A stretch of DNA of 64,000 nucleotides. It comes from Clostridium sp. 27_14 (GTDB taxonomy: Bacteria; Bacillota; Clostridia; TANB77; CAG-508). Below, piece by piece: positions 45,472-52,201 of the stretch. A program made the translations under genes and the position numbers. The DNA lies in the NCBI GenBank assembly GCA_001916035.1, contig MNRQ01000023.1:11886-75885 (forward strand). Reading direction: 5' to 3'. Below the pieces are notes generated by a model. It made no database searches. It was given only the letters and a program-made list of their open reading frames with translations, and was not told where the DNA came from. Within the stretch, counting starts at the first letter, position 1, and each line of letters begins with the position of its first letter.

Positions 45472-45546
45472 AGGGGTATAGTGTCAATGGTAGCACATCG
45501 GTCTCCAAAACCGCCTGTGAGGGTTCGAATCCTTCTACCCCTGCCA
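45472..45546 (+). tRNA. tRNA-Trp (CCA anticodon)
   Basis: The 75-nt sequence folds as a cloverleaf: acceptor AGGGGTA/TACCCCT, D arm with GGTAGCA, anticodon arm CGGTCTCCAAAACCG with CCA, T arm with GGTTCGAATCC, discriminator G and an encoded CCA end. It is a single tRNA transcribed from its own promoter and followed by a terminator. Confidence 0.97.
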
Positions 45547-45550
45547 TAAG

Positions 45551-45594
45551 AAAAAGCCTTGATTTCAACTATAATCAAGACTTTTTTATTTTTG
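45551..45594 (+). terminator. Intrinsic terminator after tRNA-Trp
   Basis: AAAAAGCCTTGATT pairs with AATCAAGACTTTTTT around TCAACTAT, followed by ATTTTT. Confidence 0.85.
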
Positions 45595-45710
45595 CTTTTT
45601 AGTTTGTTTTATTCGTTTTATCCTTTTTTTCGTTAAAAAGGTAGTCAGAAATATACTCAATGTTTTTATAATCAATCAACAAAAACATTACAATAAAGAC
45701 CTAATTTTTC

Positions 45711-45782
45711 AAAGAACAAAAGCGAACATTAATAACATTTGCACTATTTAGAACATTTTAAAGTCCGCGTCTTTGTTCGTGC
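45711..45782 (+). repeat. Palindromic intergenic repeat, copy E (best copy)
   Basis: It begins AAAGAACAAAAGCGAACATT and ends GTCCGCGTCTTTGTTCGTGC. The arms GAACAAAAGCG and CGTCTTTGTTC pair. It matches copy B at 5421-5491 over its full length with only a few differences, so these are members of one dispersed family. Confidence 0.8.
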
Positions 45783-45820
45783 ACAGAGAAATACAGTAAT
45801 ATAAAAAATTGAAAAAAGTG

Positions 45821-45849
45821 TTGATTTTTTTTAGTAACTCTAGTATAAT
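45821..45849 (+). promoter_or_regulatory. Promoter of the candidate antitoxin RNA
   Basis: TTGATT (45821-45826), a 17-bp spacer and perfect TATAAT (45844-45849). Only 126 bp separate it from a terminator, with no convincing ORF between. Confidence 0.85.
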
Positions 45850-45856
45850 ATCTATA

Positions 45857-45975
45857 AGGAAATAAAGATATATTTAATATCATTTTATTTCTCCTTTGCA
45901 AAGGTATTAAATGTATGTATAACCTTTAAATCAAGGGAATAATAAAAGACTAGAGGCGCAAACTCTAGTCTTTTT
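45857..45975 (+). ncRNA. Candidate antisense RNA antitoxin (~119 nt)
   Basis: A predicted transcript from the 45821 promoter to the terminator at 45944-45975. It has a 5' imperfect hairpin (AAGGAAATAAA pairing with TTATTTCTCCTT, about 45858-45896), then a hairpin AAAGGT/ACCTTT (45900-45905, 45922-45927) whose loop is exactly ATTAAATGTATGTAT (45906-45920). That 15-mer recurs at 46034-46048 within the toxin gene, so the loop is perfectly antisense to toxin codons near the start. CTCCTTT (45891-45897) is also complementary to the toxin ribosome-binding site. This layout resembles RNA II of Fst/par systems. Expression is inferred, not shown. Confidence 0.7.
45944..45975. terminator. Bidirectional terminator shared by toxin mRNA and antisense RNA
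   Basis: AAAAGACTAGAG and CTCTAGTCTTTTT surround a 7-nt loop. Both strands have T-runs after the stem (TTTTT on plus; TTTTATTATT on minus), so it can end both convergent transcripts. Confidence 0.88.
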
Positions 45976-45978
45976 GTT

Positions 45979-46056
45979 TTAGTCGAACTTCTCAAGTATC
46001 TTAAGTATAAGTACTAAAACCATAACTTTAAGAATTAAATGTATGTATTTTCCCAT
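45979..46056 (-). CDS. Candidate type I toxin, 25-residue hydrophobic peptide
   Basis: The peptide begins MGKYIHLILKVMVL and ends ILKILEKFD: a central hydrophobic helix long enough to insert in a membrane, with charged ends. The ATG (46056-46054) has a very strong AAAAGGAGGTGA (46074-46063) 6 nt upstream and a consensus promoter, and its mRNA ends at the terminator shared with the convergent RNA. It has the size and layout of Fst/Ldr-type toxins, but I do not recognise the sequence as Fst, TxpA or BsrG. No homologue is claimed. Confidence 0.7.
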   Translation of the reverse strand: MGKYIHLILKVMVLVLILKILEKFD

Positions 46057-46093
46057 AAATCTTCACCTCCTTTTGGGAGTAGGGAATGAGTAG

Positions 46094-46122
46094 ATTATAC
46101 AACAAAATATAATATAAGACAA
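46094..46122 (-). promoter_or_regulatory. Promoter of the candidate toxin mRNA
   Basis: On the minus strand TTGTCT (46122-46117), a 17-bp spacer and perfect TATAAT (46099-46094). The start near 46087 leaves a ~30-nt leader carrying the ribosome-binding site. Confidence 0.85.
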
Positions 46123-46195
46123 TATAAAAAATAAAAAAATAAGATTAACTACTTACTATTTAATAACGATTTTTATAAAAAATTATTAATAAGTA

Positions 46196-46224
46196 TTGCA
46201 GATATATTTTTTTTGTGGTAATAT
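46196..46224 (+). promoter_or_regulatory. Promoter of the glyS T-box transcript
   Basis: TTGCAG (46196-46201), 17-bp spacer, TAATAT (46219-46224). Confidence 0.7.
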
Positions 46225-46229
46225 AATAC

Positions 46230-46456
46230 AAAGAAAAATAAAATATTAAAGATTACAATGAAAAAGAAAAAGTACGGATTTTATGAATAGAGAGCAAGGA
46301 ATGGTGGAAGCCTAGCCATAAATAAGTATGGGGAGCTTTGGAGTAATCAAAAGAAATTAAGGTGCTTAAAATTTTTAAAAATTTTAAGAATTAGGGTGGA
46401 AACGCGGAAAAAAACTTTCGTCCCTAGCTATAAAGGCTAGGTGTCGAAAGTTTTTT
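46230..46456 (+). promoter_or_regulatory. T-box riboswitch (tRNA-Gly) controlling glyS
   Basis: The T-box sequence AGGGTGGAAACGCGG (46393-46407) precedes a strong terminator: ACTTTCG (46414-46420) with CGAAAGT (46445-46451), inner CCTAGC/GCTAGG, then a T-run. The base after TGG is A, which pairs with the unusual U73 discriminator of bacterial tRNA-Gly, in agreement with the gene downstream. AGGG can pair instead with CCCT (46422-46425) to form the antiterminator. I could not place the specifier codon with certainty. Confidence 0.9.
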
Positions 46457-46490
46457 ATATTATAAGAAAGTTCTTGAACTTTCTATAATA
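46456..46490. repeat. AT palindrome, second repeat family, copy 3
   Basis: TATTATAAGAAAGTTC and GAACTTTCTATAATA form the arms, directly after the T-box terminator. Confidence 0.6.
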
Positions 46491-46515
46491 AAAAAAAATT
46501 AAAGGAGGATTTATT

Positions 46516-47898
46516 ATGTTAGAATCAATGGACAAATTAGTAAGTTTATGTAAAAGCAGAGGATATATATATCCAGGCTCAGAAATTTATGGAGGATTAG
46601 CAAACACATGGGATTATGGACCATTAGGAAACGAATTAAAAAATAATATTAAATCAGCATGGAGAAAAAAATTCATACAAGAACAACCAAATGTAGTAGG
46701 ACTAGATGCAGCAATATTAATGAATCCAGAAACATGGGTAGCATCAGGACATGTAGGAGGATTTTCAGACCCACTAATAGACTGTAAAGAATGTAAAACA
46801 AGACATAGAGCAGACAAACTAATAGAAGAATGGGCACACGAACAAGGAAAAGACATGATAGCAGATGGAATGACAGATAAACAATTAATAGACTTCATTA
46901 ATGAAAATAAAATTCCATGTCCAAAATGCGGAAAAACAAACTTTACAGATATACGTAAATTCAACTTAATGTTTAAAACATTCCAAGGAGTAACAGAAGA
47001 CACAACATCAACAGTATATTTAAGACCAGAAACAGCACAAGGAATATTTGTAGACTTCAAAAATGTAATGAGAACATCACGTAAAAAAATACCTATGGGA
47101 ATAGCACAAATAGGAAAAGCATTTAGAAATGAAATAACACCAGGAAATTACATATTCAGAACACGTGAATTTGAACAAATGGAATTAGAATTTTTCTGCA
47201 AACCAGGAACAGATTTAGAATGGCATAAATTCTGGAAAAATTATTGTGAAAATTGGTTATTAGATTTAGGAATGAAAGCAGAAAACATAAGATTAAGAGA
47301 TCATTCACCAGAAGAATTAGTATTTTATAGTAAAGCAACAACAGACATAGAATTTGCATTCCCATTTGGATGGGGAGAATTATGGGGCATTGCAGACAGA
47401 ACAGATTATGATTTAACACAACACATGAACCACTCAAAACAAGACTTATCATATCAAGATCCAGAAACAAACGAAAAATATGTACCTTACGTAATAGAAC
47501 CATCACTAGGAGCAGACAGAGTATTATTAGCATTTTTATGCAACAGTTATGACGAAGAAGAAATAGCAGAAGGAGACACAAGAGTAGTATTACACTTACA
47601 TCCAGCACTAGCACCATTCAAAGCAGCAGTATTACCATTATCTAAAAAGTTATCAGAAAAAGCTACAGAAGTACACAGAAAACTATCAAAAAGTTTTATG
47701 TGTGATTATGATGAAGCAGGAAGTATAGGAAAACGTTATAGAAGAGAAGACGAAATAGGTACACCATATTGTATAACAGTAGATTTTGATACATTAGAAG
47801 ACGAATCAGTTACTATACGTGACCGTGACACAATGGAACAAGTAAGAGTAAAAATAGATGAATTAGAAAATTGGATTCAAGAAAAAATAAAATTTTAA
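46516..47898 (+). CDS. glyS: Glycine--tRNA ligase (single-chain class II)
   Basis: A 460-residue dimeric-type synthetase (eukaryote-like form, not the alpha/beta GlyQS tetramer). Motifs: YIYPGSEIYGGLANTWDYGPLG at the start, motif 2 region FRNEITPGNYIFRTREFEQMELEFFC, GWGELWGIADRTDYDLTQH and the motif 3 region VIEPSLGADRVLLAFL, then the C-terminal anticodon-binding domain. Two CxxC pairs (CKEC near 90, CPKC near 135) may bind zinc. Start ATG 46516 follows AAAGGAGGA. Expression should respond to uncharged tRNA-Gly through the T-box. Confidence 0.97.
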   Translation: MLESMDKLVSLCKSRGYIYPGSEIYGGLANTWDYGPLGNELKNNIKSAWRKKFIQEQPNVVGLDAAILMNPETWVASGHVGGFSDPLIDCKECKTRHRADKLIEEWAHEQGKDMIADGMTDKQLIDFINENKIPCPKCGKTNFTDIRKFNLMFKTFQGVTEDTTSTVYLRPETAQGIFVDFKNVMRTSRKKIPMGIAQIGKAFRNEITPGNYIFRTREFEQMELEFFCKPGTDLEWHKFWKNYCENWLLDLGMKAENIRLRDHSPEELVFYSKATTDIEFAFPFGWGELWGIADRTDYDLTQHMNHSKQDLSYQDPETNEKYVPYVIEPSLGADRVLLAFLCNSYDEEEIAEGDTRVVLHLHPALAPFKAAVLPLSKKLSEKATEVHRKLSKSFMCDYDEAGSIGKRYRREDEIGTPYCITVDFDTLEDESVTIRDRDTMEQVRVKIDELENWIQEKIKF

Positions 47899-47959
47899 AA
47901 TAAAAAACAAAAGTAAAAATTAAAGAACTTAATATAATTTAAAACCTTAATATATTAAT

Positions 47960-47994
47960 AAAAGTCTATGAACTAAAGAATTCATAGACTTTTT
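47960..47994 (+). terminator. Intrinsic terminator after glyS
   Basis: AAAAGTCTATGAA and TTCATAGACTTTTT form a perfect stem around CTAAAGAA. It also faces the minus-strand spore protein gene. Confidence 0.88.
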
Positions 47995-48011
47995 AGCAAG
48001 AACGAAAGTGC

Positions 48012-48194
48012 TTAATTATACAAATTTTTCTCATATAGATCCTCTATATAGACATCTTTTTCCTCAAAATTATCAGTAAAACCTATTTTAGCCAGATGTT
48101 GAGTAACACCTTGAATCCAAACGGGTCTATCACCATAAAAAATATCACATTTTTCCTTATTATCCAAAATAGAATGAACTCTTTTTAAATCCAT
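48012..48194 (-). CDS. sspH: H-type small acid-soluble spore protein
   Basis: A 60-residue protein matching the SASP H family: MDLKRVHSILDNKEKCDIFYGDRPVWIQGVTQH is very close to the family pattern (MDxKRVxxIL...VxYxGxPVWIQGV). These are minor spore core proteins made in the forespore, usually under sigma-G. ATG 48194 follows GGAGAGTG by 6 nt; a much longer upstream frame has no such site. It is divergent from lexA. No clear sigma-G promoter could be assigned by eye. Confidence 0.9.
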   Translation of the reverse strand: MDLKRVHSILDNKEKCDIFYGDRPVWIQGVTQHLAKIGFTDNFEEKDVYIEDLYEKNLYN

Positions 48195-48325
48195 ATATAT
48201 CACTCTCCAAAAATAAATTTCTATATAAAGTATATCCAAAAAAATAATATTTATGACTAAATTTTTAATAGTAGCCATAAAAATAAAATAATGATAAAGG
48301 TTATCAAAAAAAATAAAACTTTTGT

Positions 48326-48354
48326 TTGACATTTATTTGTTTGTGTGATACAAT
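48326..48354 (+). promoter_or_regulatory. Promoter of lexA
   Basis: A perfect TTGACA (48326-48331), 17-bp spacer and TACAAT (48349-48354). TTTGTTTG occurs twice (48321-48328 and 48336-48343) around the -35, a possible operator. No classic Gram-positive SOS box was found. Confidence 0.75.
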
Positions 48355-48382
48355 GTGAAAAAATGAGAATGGAGTGGGGAAA

Positions 48383-49033
48383 ATGCCAAGAAAAAAAGAA
48401 GAACTAAATAAAAGAGAAAAAACAATACTAAAATTTATAGAAAAACAAATAATGACAGATGGATATCCACCATCAGTAAGAGAAATAGGACAAGCAGTAG
48501 GTTTAAGCTCAACAGCAACAGTACACGGTTATTTAGAAAGATTAGAAAAAAAAGGATATATAAAAAAGAAAGATAAAAAAGGAAGAACACTAAGACTATT
48601 AAAAGGAAGCACAGGAGAAACAAAGAAAACATCAAGCAAAGATTTTTACACACAAAAAGAATTAGTCGAAGTACCAGTAGTAGGAAAAATAACAGCAGGA
48701 ATGCCAATATTAGCAGTAGAAAATGTAACAGATACATTTCCAATTCCAATAGACTTTGTAGGAAACTCAGACTGCTTTATGCTTACAGTTAGAGGAGAAA
48801 GCATGATAGAAGCAGGAATATTAGACGGAGACTATATACTAGTAAAAAAACAAAACAACGCTAATAATGGAGAAATAGTAGTAGCATTAATAGAAGATGA
48901 AGCAACAGTAAAAACATTTTACAAAGAAAAAGACCATATACGTTTGCAACCAGAAAATAGCACAATGGACCCAATAATAGTACCAACATGTGAAATATTA
49001 GGAAAAGTAGCAGGAGTATTTAGAAAAATGTAA
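48383..49033 (+). CDS. lexA: LexA repressor
   Basis: A 216-residue SOS repressor. The winged-helix domain (1-75) has YPPSVREIGQAVGLSSTATVHGYLERLEKKGYI. The self-cleavage site is in GKITAGMPI (Ala-Gly), the catalytic serine in RGESMIEAGILDGDYI and the lysine in DEATVKTFYKE. The ATG at 48383 is 8 nt after GGAG; GTG at 48374 overlaps that site. It carries its own strong promoter, so autoregulation is likely. Confidence 0.97.
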   Translation: MPRKKEELNKREKTILKFIEKQIMTDGYPPSVREIGQAVGLSSTATVHGYLERLEKKGYIKKKDKKGRTLRLLKGSTGETKKTSSKDFYTQKELVEVPVVGKITAGMPILAVENVTDTFPIPIDFVGNSDCFMLTVRGESMIEAGILDGDYILVKKQNNANNGEIVVALIEDEATVKTFYKEKDHIRLQPENSTMDPIIVPTCEILGKVAGVFRKM

Positions 49034-49075
49034 TTTTAAAAATCAATAATTCACAAAGAATTCACAAAAAAAGTA

Positions 49076-49125
49076 TTGACAAAATGACACTGTGTCACAT
49101 ATAATAAATGACACAGTGTCATTTT
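49076..49125 (+). promoter_or_regulatory. Promoter and double palindromic operator of the TetR-ABC operon
   Basis: TTGACA (49076-49081), 18-bp spacer, TATAAT (49100-49105). AAAATGACACTGTGTCA (49081-49097) lies in the spacer and its exact reverse complement at 49109-49125 lies over the transcription start. Each 17-mer itself contains the palindrome TGACAC-N-GTGTCA, so there are two identical operators flanking the -10, well placed for repression by the regulator encoded next. Confidence 0.9.
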
Positions 49126-49147
49126 GACTAAAAAGGTGGTGAAAATT

Positions 49148-49756
49148 GTGCCAAAAGAGACATTTTTAAAATTGCCAGAAGAAAAGAAAAATAAAATAAT
49201 AAAAGCAGCAAAAAAAGAATTTGAAAGAGTACCATTTGAACAAACATCAATAAAAAACATAGTAGAAGATGCAGAAATTGCAAGAGGAAGTTTTTATCAA
49301 TATTTTGAGAGTAAATACGGGTATATTTTAAATATCCATTTTAAAGAAATGAATGAACAAATGCAAGAAAACATTATAAAAGCAAAAGGAGACATATTCC
49401 AAATATTCATATCAATGTATGACTGTGTAGACAATAATTTAATAAAAAATGAAGATATGGAATTTTATAAAAAAATATTTAACAATTTAAAAACAAGTGA
49501 AGACAGCAAAATCTTCAAAAAATTTGTAGAAGAAAAACCGAAAAAAATCAAAGACTTTTATGAATATATAGACACATCAAATTTAAAAATAAACACAAAA
49601 GAAGAATTTGAAATTGTAGAAAAAATTTTATTTACAATAACAACAAAAGCAATAGTAATGAGGTTCAAATATGACTCCAAAGAAAATGCAAGAGAAAATT
49701 ACCTAAAACAAATTGAATATTTAAAATATGGCATAGTAAAAAATATTGAAAAATAA
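49148..49756 (+). CDS. TetR family transcriptional regulator
   Basis: A 202-residue regulator. The N-terminal helix-turn-helix (about 12-55: KNKIIKAAKKEFERVPFEQTSIKNIVEDAEIARGSFYQYFESKYGYI) is typical TetR; the rest is a variable ligand-binding and dimerisation domain rich in Phe and Lys. The start GTG at 49148 is 8 nt after AAGGTGG; there is no ATG. It is the first gene of an operon with the two ABC half-exporters, and the double palindrome in its promoter is the probable binding site. The inducing ligand is unknown, presumably a drug or metabolite exported by the pump. Confidence 0.93.
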   Translation: MPKETFLKLPEEKKNKIIKAAKKEFERVPFEQTSIKNIVEDAEIARGSFYQYFESKYGYILNIHFKEMNEQMQENIIKAKGDIFQIFISMYDCVDNNLIKNEDMEFYKKIFNNLKTSEDSKIFKKFVEEKPKKIKDFYEYIDTSNLKINTKEEFEIVEKILFTITTKAIVMRFKYDSKENARENYLKQIEYLKYGIVKNIEK

Positions 49757-49803
49757 CAAAAGCGAACATTAATAACAAATGCACTTATTAAAAACCATTA
49801 AAA
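49754..49803 (+). repeat. Truncated palindromic repeat, copy F
   Basis: AACAAAAGCGAACATTAATA then ACAAATGCACTTATT matches the left half of the family (compare 45717-45755), but the GTCCGC arm is lost where the ribosome-binding site of the ABC gene begins. Confidence 0.65.
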
Positions 49804-49819
49804 GAGAAAGGAGAAAAAC

Positions 49820-52201
49820 ATGTTAAAAGTATTAAAAAAATTAAAAGAATCATGGGTATCTGTAATAGCTATAGTAATATTATTAGCAATCCAAGCAGCA
49901 GGAGACTTAACATTACCAGATTACACATCAAAAATAGTTAATATAGGAATCCAAAATGGTGGAATTGAAAATGTCGCACCAGAAGTTATAAGAAAAAGTG
50001 AAATGGAAAACCTATTAATTTTCACAGAAGAGGATGATAAAATTTTGTCATTATATGAAGAAATATCAAAGGAAAATTTAGACAATAAAGAATACGAAAA
50101 ACTAGTAAAAAAATATCCAGCACTTGAAAACGAAGCATTATACAAAATAAAAAAAGTAAATAAAAATGAACAAAATGAATTAAACAGCATAATGGCAAAA
50201 CCATTAATGATTATAAGTATGTTAGAAAATGAAGAAACCTCAGAACAAATGAAGGAACAAATGTTAGAACAAATTACAAAAAATCAAGAAATGCAAAATA
50301 CACCAATATCACAAAATGCACAATCAACACAAGAAGAACAAATAGCACAAGCAAAAATAAAAGAACAACAAATAAAAGCAATGCAAAACATGAGTTTAAT
50401 TGAAATAATAAAACAAAGGCCAAAAGAACAATTAGAAAAAATGCTAGAAAATATAAATCAAAAAATTAATGATATGCAAGAAAGCATATTAGAACAAGCA
50501 GCTATACAAGAAGTAAAAAATGAGTATAAAGCAATAGGAATGGACACGAACCAAATACAAAATCAATATATAATAATAGCAGGACTAAAAATGTTAGGAA
50601 TATCATTTATAATCATGGTATCTGCAATTTCAATTATGTGTTTATCAGCAAGAGTTGCAGCAAGACTAGCAAAAACTTTAAGAGAAAAAGTATTCAAAAA
50701 AGTATTAAGTTTTTCAAATAAAGAATTTTCTGAATATAGTACAGCATCATTAATCACACGTTCAACAAATGATATACAACAAATACAAGGATTAATAGCA
50801 ATTCTATTTAGAGTATTAGTATATGCACCAATTATTGGTATAGGAGGATTTTTAAGAGTTTTAAGACAAAGTGACAACTCAATGGCATGGATTATAGGAA
50901 TAGCAATATTAGCAATATTATTTGTAGTAGGAACACTATTTATAATAGCAATGCCAAGATTTAAAAAATTACAACAACTAATAGACAAACTAAATTTAGT
51001 AGCAAGAGAAATTTTAACAGGATTACCAGTAATAAGAGCATTTAACACAGAGAAAAAAGAAGAAAAAAGATTTGACACAGCAAATATAGAATTAACAAAA
51101 ACTAATTTATTTGTAAATAGAGCAATGAGTTTTATGATGCCAACATTAATGTTAATAATGAATGGAATATCATTATTAATAGTATGGGTTGGAGCAAATG
51201 GAATTGATAATGGAACAATGCAAGTAGGAAATATGATGGCATTTATCCAATACACAATGCAAATAGTAATGAGCTTTTTAATGATATCAATGGTATCAAT
51301 AATGCTACCAAGAGCATCTGTATCAGCAAATCGTATAAATGAAATATTAGAAACAGATGAAGTAATAAAAGATAGTAAAGAACCAATAAAATTAAATCCA
51401 AATAAAAAAGGTTTAGTAGAATTCAAAAATGTATCATTCAGATATCCAGATAGTGACGAAGAAGTATTAAGTGATATAACATTCACAGCAGAGCCAGGAA
51501 AAACAACAGCAATTATAGGAAGTACAGGTAGTGGAAAATCAACAATAGTAAATTTAATACCAAGATTTTATGACATAACATCAGGAAATCTTTTAATAGA
51601 TGGAGTAGATATAAAAAATATAGCAAATAAAGATTTAAGAAAAATAGTAGGATTTGTACCACAAAAAGGAATATTGTTTTCTGGAACAATAGAATCAAAC
51701 ATAAAATATGGAAATCCAGAAATGTCAGATGAACAAATGATAGAAGCAGCAGAAATAGCACAAGCAACAGAATTTATAGAATCAAAACCAGAAAAATATA
51801 AAGAACCAATAGCACAAGGAGGAAGCAATGTATCTGGAGGGCAAAAACAAAGACTATCAATAGCAAGAGCAATAGCAATAGATCCAGAAATACTAGTATT
51901 TGATGATAGTTTTTCAGCATTAGACTTTAAAACAGATAGCACATTAAGAGCAGAACTTGCTAAAAAAACAAAAAACAAAACAGTAATTATTGTTGCACAA
52001 AGAATTAATACAATATTAAATGCAGACCAAATCATAGTATTAGAAGATGGAAAAGTTGTAGGTAAAGGAACACATGAAGAATTAATAAAAACAAATGAAA
52101 CATATAAACAAATAGCATTATCACAACTATCAGAAGAAGAGTTAAATATAAAAGACTTAAACAATAAAACAAATGTAGAAGGAGGGGAAAAACATGAGTA
52201 A
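49820..52201 (+). CDS. ABC exporter half-transporter with degenerate ATPase site and large N-terminal insertion
   Basis: A 793-residue type IV ABC half-exporter. A first helix (about 13-30) is followed by a ~200-residue hydrophilic Glu/Lys/Gln-rich region (about 40-245) and then the remaining five helices (from about 250). The nucleotide-binding domain has Walker A GSTGSGKST, a normal signature VSGGQKQR, but Walker B ILVFDD with Asp in place of the catalytic Glu and IIVAQR with Gln in place of the H-loop His. That is the degenerate partner of a heterodimer. Its 3' end overlaps the next gene by 8 bp. Likely a TetR-controlled multidrug pump. Confidence 0.92.
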   Translation: MLKVLKKLKESWVSVIAIVILLAIQAAGDLTLPDYTSKIVNIGIQNGGIENVAPEVIRKSEMENLLIFTEEDDKILSLYEEISKENLDNKEYEKLVKKYPALENEALYKIKKVNKNEQNELNSIMAKPLMIISMLENEETSEQMKEQMLEQITKNQEMQNTPISQNAQSTQEEQIAQAKIKEQQIKAMQNMSLIEIIKQRPKEQLEKMLENINQKINDMQESILEQAAIQEVKNEYKAIGMDTNQIQNQYIIIAGLKMLGISFIIMVSAISIMCLSARVAARLAKTLREKVFKKVLSFSNKEFSEYSTASLITRSTNDIQQIQGLIAILFRVLVYAPIIGIGGFLRVLRQSDNSMAWIIGIAILAILFVVGTLFIIAMPRFKKLQQLIDKLNLVAREILTGLPVIRAFNTEKKEEKRFDTANIELTKTNLFVNRAMSFMMPTLMLIMNGISLLIVWVGANGIDNGTMQVGNMMAFIQYTMQIVMSFLMISMVSIMLPRASVSANRINEILETDEVIKDSKEPIKLNPNKKGLVEFKNVSFRYPDSDEEVLSDITFTAEPGKTTAIIGSTGSGKSTIVNLIPRFYDITSGNLLIDGVDIKNIANKDLRKIVGFVPQKGILFSGTIESNIKYGNPEMSDEQMIEAAEIAQATEFIESKPEKYKEPIAQGGSNVSGGQKQRLSIARAIAIDPEILVFDDSFSALDFKTDSTLRAELAKKTKNKTVIIVAQRINTILNADQIIVLEDGKVVGKGTHEELIKTNETYKQIALSQLSEEELNIKDLNNKTNVEGGEKHE

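Noticed and set aside
45857..45975. The small RNA as 6S RNA or a riboswitch leader
   Set aside because: It is too short for 6S RNA, ends at its own terminator and has no gene downstream on the same strand before the glyS promoter; the complementarity to the convergent peptide gene is a better explanation.
48195..48382. Classic SOS box in the lexA promoter
   Set aside because: No GAAC-N4-GTTC type match was found; only a TTTGTTTG direct repeat is present, too weak to call an operator.
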